Below, piece by piece: positions 6,323 through 15,350 of a stretch of DNA of 64,000 bases; the stretch's first letter is position 1, and the number at the start of each line of letters is the position of its first letter. The stretch is from contig DASXSF010000138.1 of the NCBI GenBank assembly GCA_036506155.1, positions 51,849-115,848 of the forward strand, read 5' to 3'. Position numbers and translations under genes: made by a program. The stretch is from DASXRA01 sp036506155 (GTDB lineage Bacteria; Actinomycetota; Actinomycetes; Mycobacteriales; Jatrophihabitantaceae). A model generated the notes under the pieces. That model worked only from the letters and a program-made list of their open reading frames with translations, was not told where the DNA came from and did no database searches.

Positions 6323-9247
6323 GTGCCCCGCCCGACAAGCCCGCTGATCGGCCGTGCGACCGAGCTCGGCCTGGTGCAGCGCGGCGTCGATGAGGCGACC
6401 GCAGGGGCAGCCAGTGCCATGCTGCTGTCCGGTGACGCCGGGGTGGGCAAGACGCGCCTGCTCGCTGAGCTGACCGACCGTACCGACAACGCCGGTGTCC
6501 TGAACCTGATCGGGCACTGCATCGACTTCGGCGACGCCGGGTTGCCGTTCGTGCCGTTCAGCGAGGCGTTCGGCCGCCTCGCCGCCAACCATGCCGACTT
6601 GAGCGACGAACTGCTCGCGGAGTACCCGGCGATCGCCCGGCTGATGCCGACGCAGCGCGTGATCAGCGCCCCGGCAGCCGAACCGGACGACCGCATCCAG
6701 CGCGGTGTGCTCTTCGAGGCGGTCCTCGGGGCGCTGTCTCGGCTGGCCGAGAAGTCCACGGTGCTGCTCGTCGTCGAGGACGTCCACTGGGCCGATCAGT
6801 CCACCCGCGACCTGCTGGGCTTCCTACTGGCGCGCCTGCGCGACCAGCCACTCGACATCGTGATCAGCTATCGGAGTGACGATCTGCATCGGCGCCACCC
6901 GTTGCGGCGCTCCGTCGCCGAATGGGCTCGGCTGCCGCGGGTCGAGCGGCTGCACCTCCCGCCGCTGAACGCGGACGAAGTCCGCGAGCTTATCCACTCG
7001 CTGTACCCCGGACCGCTCGCGGAGCAGGATCTGCGGCAGATCATCGATCGCGCCGAGGGCAACGCGTTCTTCACCGAGGAGCTCGTTGCTGCCGCAGTCG
7101 AGTGCCCGCAGCAGAGCATGCTGCCCGCCGAGCTCGCTGATCTGCTGCTCGTTCGTCTCGACCGGCTCTCCGAGGAGGCACGCCGCGTGGCACGGGTCGC
7201 CGCGGTGGCCGGCCGCCGGGTGTCGCACGCGTTGCTGGCGGCGGTGGTCGACGTGCCCGACGACATGCTCGACGCCGCCCTGCGCGAAGCCGTCGATGCG
7301 CAGATCCTCGAGCCCCGCGGCGACAGCGGCTACGGCTTCCGGCACGCGTTGCTCGCGGAGGCGATCTACGACGACCTGCTGCCCGGCGAGCGGGTCCGCA
7401 TCCACGCTGCTTACGCCGCCGCGCTGCAGAAGGCCGTCGACGGCACCGCCGCGGAGCTGGCCCGGCACGCCCGCGAGTCGCACGACCTGCCGACAGCCTT
7501 CGCGGCGAGCATTCGAGCCGGCGACGAGGCGATGACGGTCGGAGCCCCGCAGGAAGCGCTGCGCCACTACGAGGTGGCTCTTGAACTGCTCCCGGCCGTC
7601 CCGGAGGCCGACCGGGTCGAGGAGCCGCAGCTCGCCGTGGCCGCCGCCGATGCCGCCGTGGCCGCCGGGCATCCCTACCGCGCGGTGCACCTGACGCGAG
7701 AGGCGCTCGACCAATACCCGGACGACGGGGATCCACGGCTGCGCGCCGAGCTGCTGTACATGCTGGCGACCGCGTCGGTCGCCGTCGACGGCGACTTCGA
7801 GGTGTTCACGGCGACGTCCGAGGCGCTGCGCCTGGTGCCGGCCGACCCGCCGAGCACGTTCCGCACCCGCATCGCATCGCTTCATGCGCACGCCGCGATG
7901 GCGCTCGACCGCCTGGACGACGCGGAGCGGTGGGCGAGCGAGGCCGTTGAGGCCGCCACCGCGCTCGGCCACCCGGAGGCCGCCGCTGACGCGCACACGA
8001 CGCTGGCGATACTGCACCGGCGAGCGGGCGAGCCCGCCGCCGCGGCACGAGGCCTCGCCCAGGTCGCCGAAGAGGCGCGCCAGGCCGGCGAGGTCACCGC
8101 CGAGCTGCGCAGCCGCTACAACCTCGGCAGCCTCTACTACGACCAGGGCGACCTGCCCCGCGCCATCGAGGCCTGGGACGGCAATATCGTTCGTGCGCGC
8201 GACTTCGGCCGCCCCTGGACGGCGTACGGGCTCGAGTCGCGGGTCATGGCCAGCGTGGCAAGATACGCCAGCGGCGACTGGGACATCAGCGCCAGCCTGG
8301 CGCGAGTGGATGACGAGTCACCGCCGGCACTGGCCGAGGCGATGCTGGCCGCCGCGGGCATGGCGGTCAGCGCGGGACGGGGCAACACGGCTGCACTCGA
8401 GATGGTGCCGGTGCTGCGTCCCTGGTGGCACCGTGACGGGCTGATCGCGGTCCTCTCCGGCGGGGCGGCCATCGACCTGTATGTCGATGACGGCAAGTCC
8501 GAGACAGCGCTGCGCGTCCTCGAGGAGCTGGTCGCTATCGTCGGCGAGCTGTGGCAGCAGCCCTGGTTTCTGGGCCGGATCCGGCTCTCCGCGCTGGGTC
8601 TCGCCGCCCTCTCCAGCGCCGCGGCGACCCAGACCAGCGCAGACCGTGCCGGCTCGGTCGAGCGGGGCCGTGAGCTGGTGGCAGCCGGGCGCACCACGCT
8701 GCAGCGGGGGCGCCCATTCGGCGGCCGGCTGGGCGTCGAGGGGGTTGCGTGGCAGGCGCGCATGGAGGCCGAGTGGGCGCGGCTGCGCTGGCTCGGCGGC
8801 GTCGAACCGCCTCACGTGGACGAACACATCGGTCTGTGGCAGCGCACCGTCGAGGCCTTCGGGTACGGGAACGTGTTCGAACAGGCGCGGTCACGAGCCC
8901 GGCTCGCCGCCGTGCTGCGCGCCGCCGGGCGGCCCAGCGACGCGGCCGAACAGGCGAGCCTGGCCCGGGATGCGGCCCGCAGGCTGGGCGCGCGCCCACT
9001 GCTGGACGAGCTGCGTCAGCTCGGTGAGTCGCGAAGCGCCAGCGCTTCGTCGAACGCGCTCACCCAGCGCGAGCGCGACGTCCTGGCGCTGATCACCCAG
9101 GGCAGCACCAACCGGCAGATCGCCCGCCAGCTCTACATCAGCGAGAAGACCGTGAGCGTGCACGTGTCGAACATTCTCGCGAAGCTCGGTGTCCGCGGCC
9201 GCACCGAGGCGGCGGCCGTAGCGCGCCGCGACGGCCTGCTCAACTGA
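6323..9247 (+). CDS. LAL-type (large ATP-binding) LuxR family transcriptional regulator
   Basis: A STAND-type regulator of about 974 residues. The N-terminal AAA ATPase has Walker A GDAGVGKT at 37-44 and Walker B VLLVVEDVHWAD at about 147-158. The middle is a long helical TPR-like region with many Ala/Glu-rich repeats, the presumed ligand or partner sensor. The C-terminal LuxR HTH (913-974) has LTQRERDVLALITQG, NRQIARQLYISEKTVSVHVS and a final KLGVRGRTEAAA. Such proteins are usually single-target activators turned on by a small molecule. The GTG at 6323 starts just before the conserved PLIGR segment; an ATG at 6182 is possible, and neither has a good SD. No obvious target adjoins it: rpsB follows with its own promoter. 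Confidence 0.88.
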   Translation: MPRPTSPLIGRATELGLVQRGVDEATAGAASAMLLSGDAGVGKTRLLAELTDRTDNAGVLNLIGHCIDFGDAGLPFVPFSEAFGRLAANHADLSDELLAEYPAIARLMPTQRVISAPAAEPDDRIQRGVLFEAVLGALSRLAEKSTVLLVVEDVHWADQSTRDLLGFLLARLRDQPLDIVISYRSDDLHRRHPLRRSVAEWARLPRVERLHLPPLNADEVRELIHSLYPGPLAEQDLRQIIDRAEGNAFFTEELVAAAVECPQQSMLPAELADLLLVRLDRLSEEARRVARVAAVAGRRVSHALLAAVVDVPDDMLDAALREAVDAQILEPRGDSGYGFRHALLAEAIYDDLLPGERVRIHAAYAAALQKAVDGTAAELARHARESHDLPTAFAASIRAGDEAMTVGAPQEALRHYEVALELLPAVPEADRVEEPQLAVAAADAAVAAGHPYRAVHLTREALDQYPDDGDPRLRAELLYMLATASVAVDGDFEVFTATSEALRLVPADPPSTFRTRIASLHAHAAMALDRLDDAERWASEAVEAATALGHPEAAADAHTTLAILHRRAGEPAAAARGLAQVAEEARQAGEVTAELRSRYNLGSLYYDQGDLPRAIEAWDGNIVRARDFGRPWTAYGLESRVMASVARYASGDWDISASLARVDDESPPALAEAMLAAAGMAVSAGRGNTAALEMVPVLRPWWHRDGLIAVLSGGAAIDLYVDDGKSETALRVLEELVAIVGELWQQPWFLGRIRLSALGLAALSSAAATQTSADRAGSVERGRELVAAGRTTLQRGRPFGGRLGVEGVAWQARMEAEWARLRWLGGVEPPHVDEHIGLWQRTVEAFGYGNVFEQARSRARLAAVLRAAGRPSDAAEQASLARDAARRLGARPLLDELRQLGESRSASASSNALTQRERDVLALITQGSTNRQIARQLYISEKTVSVHVSNILAKLGVRGRTEAAAVARRDGLLN

Positions 9248-9263
9248 CGCGGAGGGCGACGAA

Positions 9264-9294
9264 TTGGGCGTGGCGTCCGGGTAGCGGCTAGACT
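9264..9294 (+). promoter_or_regulatory. Putative rpsB promoter
   Basis: TTGGGC (9264-9269) and TAGACT (9289-9294) with a 19-base spacer point into the long rpsB leader. Transcription would start near 9300, just before a perfect hairpin. Confidence 0.4.
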
Positions 9295-9299
9295 CCTGT

Positions 9300-9497
9300 G
9301 CAGCGACCCCCCAGGGGTCGACTTCGCGTGCCCGCCCGCAACGCGGGTTGGCGGCCTACCTCGGTCCGACCGGTCATTCCGGCCGGCGGAACTTGGGCCG
9401 CGACACCGGGCACCAGGGCGGCGGGCCACCCGGCCCGACCGCGGCAACCGAGGATCGCGCGCCCCGGCGCGCACGCACAGCAAGGAGGACGACCGGC
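9300..9497 (+). promoter_or_regulatory. Structured 5' leader of rpsB
   Basis: About 200 untranslated bases precede rpsB. The leader opens with a perfect 7-bp hairpin (CGACCCC-CCA-GGGGTCG, 9304-9320). A weaker CCCGC/GCGGG hairpin (9331-9347) and several CCGG-rich pairings follow. S2 is autoregulated through its leader in other bacteria, so this RNA may bind S2. I do not recognise a named motif. Confidence 0.4.
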
Positions 9498-10325
9498 ATG
9501 GCCGTCGTCACCATGAAGGAGATGCTCGACTCCGGCGTTCACTTCGGGCACCAGACCCGGCGCTGGAACCCGAAGATGAAGCGCTACATCTTCACCGAGC
9601 GCAACGGTATCTACATCATCGACCTGCAGCAGACGCTGACCTACATCGACCGCGCCTACGAGTTCGTCAAGGAGACGGTCGCCCACGGCGGCAGCGTGCT
9701 CTTCGTCGGTACCAAGAAGCAGGCCCAGGAAGCCATCGCCGAGCAGGCCACCCGGGTCGGCATGCCGTACGTCAACCATCGCTGGCTGGGCGGCATGCTC
9801 ACCAACTTCTCGACCGTCTACAAGCGGCTGCAGCGGCTCAAGGAGCTCGAGTCGAAGGAGCAGGGCGGCTGGGAAGGCACGGCCACGAAGAAGGAGCAGT
9901 TGATGCTCCAGCGGGAGAAGGACAAGCTCGAGCGCACGCTCGGCGGCGTCCGTGAGATGAGCAAGGTACCCAGCGCCATCTGGGTCGTCGACACCAAGAA
10001 GGAGCACATCGCCGTCGGCGAGGCGCGCAAGCTGGGCATTCCCGTGATCGCGATTCTGGACACGAACTGCGATCCGGACGAAGTCGACTACAAGATTCCG
10101 GGTAACGACGATGCGATCCGTTCCGCCGCGCTGCTCACCCGGGTGATCGCGGACGCCGTCGCCGACGGGCTGGTCGCCCGCGCAGCCGCCGCCGCCAACG
10201 CGGGCCGCGACGAGAAGCCGGAGCCCGGCCAGCTTGCGGCCGACGAGCCGCTGGCGGAGTGGGAACGCGATCTCTACCAGCCTGCCGCGGCAGGCGCCTC
10301 CGAGCCCGACGCCTCCGAATCCTGA
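9498..10325 (+). CDS. rpsB: 30S ribosomal protein S2
   Basis: S2, 275 residues, a component of the small ribosomal subunit that binds late and recruits S1-like contacts at the mRNA exit. The AVVTMKEMLDSGVHFGHQTRRWNPKM opening (here quoted in part as MKEMLDSGVHFGH), FVGTKKQAQEAI, the RWLGGMLTNF block and GIPVIAILDTNCDPD are all canonical. The SD is AAGGAGG at 9482-9488. The last ~50 residues form the acidic, Ala/Pro-rich tail typical of actinobacterial S2. It is followed 33 bases later by tsf, the universal pair. Confidence 0.98.
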   Translation: MAVVTMKEMLDSGVHFGHQTRRWNPKMKRYIFTERNGIYIIDLQQTLTYIDRAYEFVKETVAHGGSVLFVGTKKQAQEAIAEQATRVGMPYVNHRWLGGMLTNFSTVYKRLQRLKELESKEQGGWEGTATKKEQLMLQREKDKLERTLGGVREMSKVPSAIWVVDTKKEHIAVGEARKLGIPVIAILDTNCDPDEVDYKIPGNDDAIRSAALLTRVIADAVADGLVARAAAAANAGRDEKPEPGQLAADEPLAEWERDLYQPAAAGASEPDASES

Positions 10326-10358
10326 CCACTTTCGAGAACTGAGGACACCGACAAGACG

Positions 10359-11177
10359 ATGGCGAACTACACCGCCGCTGACGTGAAGAAGCTCCGCGAT
10401 GCCACCGGCGCGGGGATGATGGACGCGAAAAACGCGCTCGAGGAGGCCAGCGGCGACTTCGACAAGGCCGGGGAGATCCTGCGTGTCAAGGGCTCGGCCA
10501 AGAACGTCAAGCGGCAAGAGCGCGAAGCGTCGAACGGCCTGGTCGCCGCCGCCGAGGGAGCGATGATCGAGCTGGCGTCCGAGACGGACTTCGTAGCCAA
10601 GAACGAGCAGTTCCAGACCCTTGCCGGCGATATCGTCGCGCACTTCGCGAACTCGGCTGCCAGCGACGTCCCGTCGCTGCTGGCCGAGCAGCTCAAGGAC
10701 GGGCGCAGCGTCGCCGAGAACATCGAGGCGCTCGCCGCGGTGATCGGCGAGAAGCTCGAACTGCGGCGTGCCGTCAAGATCGACGGGCAGGTTGCCACTT
10801 ACCTGCACAAGAAGGCGTCCGATCTGCCGCCGCAGGTGGGTGTGCTCGTGCGGTTCACCGGCGACGACCTCGCCGCTGCTCGCGGGGCCGCGATGCAGGT
10901 TGCGGCCATGCGCCCGCGTTACCTGACCCGCGACGACGTGCCGGCGGATGTTATCGAGTCCGAGCGGCGCATCGCTGAGGCGAAGGCCCGCGAGCAGGGT
11001 AGGCCCGAGGCGGCGCTGCCCAAGATCGTCGAGGGCATGGTCAACGGCTTCTACAAGACGAACGTGCTGCTCGAGCAGGAGTCGGTGCAGGACGCCAAGA
11101 AGTCCGTGAAGTCGCTGCTCGACGATGCCGGCGTGACCGTCACCGGATTCGCGCATTTCGAGGTGGGCGCAGCCTAA
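10359..11177 (+). CDS. tsf: Elongation factor Ts
   Basis: EF-Ts, 272 residues, the guanine-nucleotide exchange factor for EF-Tu. The N-terminal UBA-like domain (YTAADVKKLRDATGAGMMD) precedes the core with the TDFVAKN motif that displaces Mg and nucleotide from EF-Tu. The core subdomains and C-terminal helix are complete. It is co-transcribed with rpsB. Downstream at 11186-11206 a CTGCCC/GGGCAG hairpin may attenuate read-through into pyrH. Confidence 0.98.
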   Translation: MANYTAADVKKLRDATGAGMMDAKNALEEASGDFDKAGEILRVKGSAKNVKRQEREASNGLVAAAEGAMIELASETDFVAKNEQFQTLAGDIVAHFANSAASDVPSLLAEQLKDGRSVAENIEALAAVIGEKLELRRAVKIDGQVATYLHKKASDLPPQVGVLVRFTGDDLAAARGAAMQVAAMRPRYLTRDDVPADVIESERRIAEAKAREQGRPEAALPKIVEGMVNGFYKTNVLLEQESVQDAKKSVKSLLDDAGVTVTGFAHFEVGAA

Positions 11178-11242
11178 GCGCGCTCTGCCCAGGCTGATAG
11201 GGCAGGATCACACGCACACCAGCGCGAGAGGAGCGGCCGCCG

Positions 11243-11986
11243 ATGACCGATGAAGGGACGGCGGCCTCCCCACCTCAGGGCTACCGCAGGGTGCTGCTGA
11301 AGCTGTCGGGCGAGACATTCGGCGGTGGTTCGGTAGGTGTCGACCCGGATGTGGTCCAGTCGCTCGCCCGGCAGATCGCGGACGTGGTCGTGACTGGCAC
11401 GCAGGTGGCTGTGGTGGTCGGAGGGGGCAACTTCTTCCGCGGGGCCGAGCTGTCGCAGCGTGGCATGGATCGTGACCGCGCCGACTACATGGGGATGCTC
11501 GGAACGGTGATGAACTGCCTGGCGCTTCAGGATTTCCTGGAGAAAGCGGGCGTCCCCACACGGGTGCAGACGGCGATCACGATGGGCCAGGTGGCCGAGC
11601 CATACGTCCCACGGCGGGCGGAGCGGCATCTCGAGAAGGGCCGGGTGGTGATCTTCGGTGCAGGCGCGGGCCTGCCGTACTTCTCGACGGATACGGTTGC
11701 CGCGCAGCGCGCGCTGGAGATCGGCTGCCAGGTGCTTCTGCTCGGCAAGAACGGTGTCGACGGGGTGTACGACGCCGACCCGCGCACCCATCCCGATGCG
11801 GTCAAGTTCGACACGATCACCTACGACGAAGTGCTACGACGCGGGCTGCAAGTCGCCGACGCCGCGGCGTTCAGTCTTTGCCGGGACAACGGCATGCCGA
11901 TCGTGGTGTTCGGGCTGGCCGACGGCAACATCGCCCGGGCGGCGCGCGGTGAGAAGATCGGCACGCTCGTCAGCAAGACGGGCTGA
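11243..11986 (+). CDS. pyrH: Uridylate kinase (UMP kinase)
   Basis: UMP kinase, 247 residues, amino-acid-kinase fold, converting UMP to UDP in pyrimidine nucleotide synthesis; usually a hexamer activated by GTP and inhibited by UTP. Motifs: the LLKLSGETF phosphate loop, VVVGGGNFFRG, the TMGQVAEPY segment, ARHLEKGRVVIFGAGAG (part), and GVDGVYDADPR. The SD GAGAGGAG lies before the ATG. It starts the pyrH-frr-cdsA block, a standard actinobacterial order. Confidence 0.98.
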   Translation: MTDEGTAASPPQGYRRVLLKLSGETFGGGSVGVDPDVVQSLARQIADVVVTGTQVAVVVGGGNFFRGAELSQRGMDRDRADYMGMLGTVMNCLALQDFLEKAGVPTRVQTAITMGQVAEPYVPRRAERHLEKGRVVIFGAGAGLPYFSTDTVAAQRALEIGCQVLLLGKNGVDGVYDADPRTHPDAVKFDTITYDEVLRRGLQVADAAAFSLCRDNGMPIVVFGLADGNIARAARGEKIGTLVSKTG

Positions 11987-12035
11987 CCCATCGACGGGAG
12001 AATGGTGTCGTGAGCGCGAGGAGCAGGGAGACGTA

Positions 12036-12593
12036 GTGATCGACGAGACGCTCTTCGAAGCCGAAGAGAAGATGGAGAAGGCGATCGTCGTCGCCCGCGA
12101 CGAGCTGGGCGGCATCCGCACCGGTCGCGCCACCCCGAACGCCTTCGCGCGACTGCTGGTCGACTACTACGGTGCGCCGACGCCGATCCCGCAACTTGCG
12201 TCCGTGAACATTCCCGAGGCGCGCATGGCCGTCATCAAGCCGTACGACGCCTCGCAGCTCGGCGCGATCGAGAAGGCTATCCGCAACAGCGACCTCGGCG
12301 TCAACCCCAGCAACGACGGCACGATCATCCGGGTGGTGTTCCCGCAGCTGACCGAGGAACGCCGCCGCGAGATGGTCCGGGTCGCACACCGCAAGGGCGA
12401 AGACGCCAAGGTCTCCATCCGCTCCGTACGCCGGCACGCGAAGGACGCGCTGGACAAGCTGATGCGCGACGGCGAGACCGGCGAGGACGACGTGCGCCGA
12501 GCCGAGGCTGAGCTCGACAAGACCACGAGCAAGTACACCGCCCACGTCGACGAGATCGTGAAGGCCAAGGAAGCCGAACTGCTCGAGGTCTGA
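12036..12593 (+). CDS. frr: Ribosome recycling factor
   Basis: RRF, 185 residues, exactly the usual family length. With EF-G it splits post-termination ribosomes. The GTG start at 12036 gives the canonical N-terminus MIDETLFEAEEKMEKA. The GIRTGRATPNAF block, the PQLASVNIPEARM region and the KYTAHVDEIVKAKEAELLEV-like C-terminal helix are complete. An AGGAGCAGGGAG purine stretch precedes the start. The stop overlaps the cdsA start by one base. Confidence 0.97.
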   Translation: MIDETLFEAEEKMEKAIVVARDELGGIRTGRATPNAFARLLVDYYGAPTPIPQLASVNIPEARMAVIKPYDASQLGAIEKAIRNSDLGVNPSNDGTIIRVVFPQLTEERRREMVRVAHRKGEDAKVSIRSVRRHAKDALDKLMRDGETGEDDVRRAEAELDKTTSKYTAHVDEIVKAKEAELLEV

Positions 12594-13708
12594 TGGCTGG
12601 CAGCGAGCGATTAGAGGGCCCCGCGCATTCGGCGCGGCGCCGCACCCAATCGTTCGCCGAGGAGGCCGCGAGCGAGCGGCCGACCGGCTACATCCCGCGC
12701 GTCGCGGAACCGCGCTCCGGCCGGCACCATCGGCCCGAGCCCGGGGACGCGGACGCCGTCGACCTGAGCGCGTTGCTCGCAGAGTACCGGCACCTCACGG
12801 GCCACCGTCGCCACCACCGGGCCGCTGTCGAGGAACCGTCGCTCGATGCGGCCACTACTGCGCCGCTCGCGATCGTCACCGACCGGCCGCCGGCCGCAAA
12901 GTCGCGTGCCGGCCGCAACCTGCCCGCTGCCATCGCCGTGGGCCTCGCTGCGGGTGCACTCATCATCGCCAGCCTCTTCGTGTACCGGCCGAGCTTCGTG
13001 GGCGTCGTGGTGCTCGCGGTCGGACTGGGCAGCTACGAACTCATCGCGGGCATCCGGACCGTCGAGGCCCGGCCGCCGATCGTTCCGGTGCTGGTCGGCG
13101 CCGTCGCAATGGACGTCGCCGCCTGGTATCGGGGCACCGGCGGGCTGATGATCGCCGTGGTGGTTACCGTCTGCGGGGTCGCGGTGTGGCGCCTCGGCGA
13201 TGGGGCATCCGGATATCTGCGTGACGTGTCGGCGTCGGTGCTGGTGCTCGTGTACGTTCCACTCCTTGCCGGGTTCGCCGTGCTGCTGGCCAGCCCTGAC
13301 GACGGCGCGGCCCGGGTTCTGGCGTTCGTCGGCACTGTGGTGTGCAGCGACACCGGCGGGTACGTCACCGGCGTGCTGTTCGGCAAGCACCCGCTGGCGC
13401 CTGTGGTGTCCAAGGGCAAGACGTGGGAGGGCTTCGCCGGGTCAGTGATCGCATGCTGCCTGTGCGGCGCGCTGATCATGGCACTCACGTTCCACCAGGC
13501 TTGGTGGAAGGGGGTCGTGTTCGGCGCCGCCATCGCCGTCACGGCCACCCTGGGCGACCTCGGCGAGTCAATGATCAAACGCGACCTCGGCCTCAAGGAC
13601 ATGGGCAGGATGTTGCCCGGTCACGGCGGCATCATGGACCGCCTCGACTCGCTGCTGCCGTGCGCCGTTGTCGCCTACCTGGTGCTCGCGGCATACGCGC
13701 CTTCCTGA
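12593..13708 (+). CDS. cdsA: Phosphatidate cytidylyltransferase with long N-terminal extension
   Basis: CDP-diacylglycerol synthase, 371 residues: CTP + phosphatidic acid to CDP-diacylglycerol, the branch point of phospholipid synthesis, in the membrane. The signature is complete near the C-terminus: S-x3-R, then KDMGRMLPGHGGIMDRLDS. About seven membrane segments begin near residue 105. The first ~100 residues are a hydrophilic, Arg/His/Glu-rich, probably disordered cytoplasmic extension; many actinobacterial CdsA proteins carry one. ATG overlaps the frr stop (TGATG). Confidence 0.95.
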   Translation: MAGSERLEGPAHSARRRTQSFAEEAASERPTGYIPRVAEPRSGRHHRPEPGDADAVDLSALLAEYRHLTGHRRHHRAAVEEPSLDAATTAPLAIVTDRPPAAKSRAGRNLPAAIAVGLAAGALIIASLFVYRPSFVGVVVLAVGLGSYELIAGIRTVEARPPIVPVLVGAVAMDVAAWYRGTGGLMIAVVVTVCGVAVWRLGDGASGYLRDVSASVLVLVYVPLLAGFAVLLASPDDGAARVLAFVGTVVCSDTGGYVTGVLFGKHPLAPVVSKGKTWEGFAGSVIACCLCGALIMALTFHQAWWKGVVFGAAIAVTATLGDLGESMIKRDLGLKDMGRMLPGHGGIMDRLDSLLPCAVVAYLVLAAYAPS

Positions 13709-13710
13709 GC

Positions 13711-14211
13711 ATGTACGAGACACCCACCGAGCTCGACGCGCTGCAGCAGCTGCTCGACGCCAGCTTCGCCGGAGCGTCCCGGCACCTGGTCGGCATCATG
13801 CAGCCCGAACGACGGCTCAGCGCGGAGCAGCTGGCTGCCGACCTGACCGGCATCGCCGTGCTCAACGTCGCAACCGTGACCGCCAGCTTCGAGCCACGGA
13901 TCAGCGCTGTCGACGGGCACTTCTTGCACGGGTGCTGGCACTTCACCACCGACGGCGATTCGCCGAAGGCTCGACAGCTGCGTGCCCGCCGAGCGATCAG
14001 CGCGTCGTACACGCCCAGGGACGGGTACGGGGTGTTCTGCCACGGCCAGGCACGCTTCCTGGAACGTGGCGGCGCGGAGTTCACGGCCTTCTACGACCAC
14101 TGCGTCCGGACGTACGGCCAGTCGCCCGACGAGTGGGGTGGCAATATCGCCTACATCAGGGTCGAGCCCTCATGGATGGTGGGCTTCACCTTCAGCCGCG
14201 AGGACGCATGA
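13711..14211 (+). CDS. PNPOx-fold (FMN-binding split barrel) protein
   Basis: A 166-residue protein with the split-barrel pattern of pyridoxamine-phosphate-oxidase-like flavoproteins: strands IAVLNVATVTASFEPRISAV, a HFTTDGDSPKARQLRARRAI segment (typical F420/FMN phosphate contact region with the Lys/Arg pair) and SASYTPRDGYGVFCHGQARF. Substrate and cofactor (FMN or F420) cannot be told apart from sequence alone. It starts two bases after cdsA and overlaps the next gene by ATGA, so it is translated with the C-S lyase gene. Confidence 0.7.
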   Translation: MYETPTELDALQQLLDASFAGASRHLVGIMQPERRLSAEQLAADLTGIAVLNVATVTASFEPRISAVDGHFLHGCWHFTTDGDSPKARQLRARRAISASYTPRDGYGVFCHGQARFLERGGAEFTAFYDHCVRTYGQSPDEWGGNIAYIRVEPSWMVGFTFSREDA

Positions 14212-15350
14212 GCCATCCGTACGACGCCCTGCGGCCCGACGAGCTCCGCCGGCGCATCAGCATGAAGTGGTCGACATACGGCCCGGACGTGCTGCCGATG
14301 TGGGTGGCCGAGATGGACTTCCCGCTCGCCGAGCCCATCCGCCGCGTACTGCACGAGCTCGTCGACCGCGGCGACACCGGCTACCCCACGGGCGGCAGCT
14401 ACGTCGAGGCGTTCGCACGGTTCGCCGCGCGTCGCTACGGCTGGATGCCCGACCCGGCGCTGGCCTCGACGGTGCCCGACGTCATGACCGGGGTCGAATA
14501 CGCCATCGACCGGCTGACCGAACCAGGTGGGGGCGTCGCGTTCCTGACGCCGGCATATCCGCCGTTCTTCGTGTCCGTTGCGTCGACCCGGCGCGCGGTG
14601 GTAGCAGTACCGATGACGGGCGGCGCCGAGGCGGGTTGGACCGTCGACGGCGACGCCCTCGACGCCGCGTTGCGCGCCGGCGCAGAGGCAGTACTGCTGT
14701 GCAATCCGCACAACCCGACCGGGCGGGTGTTCACGCCCGGGGAGCTGGGGATCGTCGCCGAGCTGGCCGACCGGCATGGCGTCCCGGTCATCAGCGACGA
14801 GATCCACGCGCCGTTGATCCTCGACCGTCACACACCGCATGTGCCGTTTCCGACCCTGAACGCCAACTGCGTGTGCCTGCACTCGGCGTCCAAAGGGTGG
14901 AACCTGCCCGGACTGAAGGCAGCGATCCTCGTCGCTGGCAGCCGTGCGATTCGCGACCGGCTCGCCGGCCCCGCCTTGACGGAACTGTCCGAGCGGACCG
15001 GGATATTCGGCGTCGCCGCCGGGGCGGCAGCGTTCGACGACGGCGAAACCTGGCTTTCCGACACCGTCGACTACCTCGCCGTGAACCACGATTTGGTCGC
15101 TGAGTTGCTGCCCAAGGCTTTGCCCGGCGCCCGGGTCACGAAGGCCCAGGCCACGTACCTCGCCTGGCTCGATCTCCGCGGTACCGGCCTGGCCGGCGAG
15201 CCGGCCGACGTGCTGCTGGACAAGGCCCGCGTCGCGCTGGTTCGCGGTCCGAACTTCGGCTCGCCGTACCGCGGCTTCGCACGCATGAACGTCGGCACCT
15301 CCCGGCCGATCGTTCGGGCGGCGCTTGACCGCATCGCGGGGCTGGCATGA
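14208..15350 (+). CDS. PatB/MalY-type PLP-dependent C-S lyase (aminotransferase class I/II)
   Basis: A 380-residue fold-type I PLP enzyme. The opening LRRRISMKWSTYGPDVLPMWVAEMDFP (seen at residues 11-37), the GVEYAIDRLTEPG region, LLCNPHNPTGRVF, ISDEIHAPL and the cofactor lysine K229 in SASKGWNLPGLK are those of the MalY/PatB branch. That branch splits cystathionine or other S-conjugated cysteines into pyruvate, ammonia and a thiol. Homocysteine supply or removal of thio-conjugates is the likely role. It is coupled to the PNPOx-fold gene upstream and overlaps rlmN by ATGA. Confidence 0.85.
   Translation: MSHPYDALRPDELRRRISMKWSTYGPDVLPMWVAEMDFPLAEPIRRVLHELVDRGDTGYPTGGSYVEAFARFAARRYGWMPDPALASTVPDVMTGVEYAIDRLTEPGGGVAFLTPAYPPFFVSVASTRRAVVAVPMTGGAEAGWTVDGDALDAALRAGAEAVLLCNPHNPTGRVFTPGELGIVAELADRHGVPVISDEIHAPLILDRHTPHVPFPTLNANCVCLHSASKGWNLPGLKAAILVAGSRAIRDRLAGPALTELSERTGIFGVAAGAAAFDDGETWLSDTVDYLAVNHDLVAELLPKALPGARVTKAQATYLAWLDLRGTGLAGEPADVLLDKARVALVRGPNFGSPYRGFARMNVGTSRPIVRAALDRIAGLA

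Noticed and set aside
9288..11156. Long minus-strand frame across rpsB and tsf
   Set aside because: Antisense shadow of two universally conserved genes; no start signal or domain.
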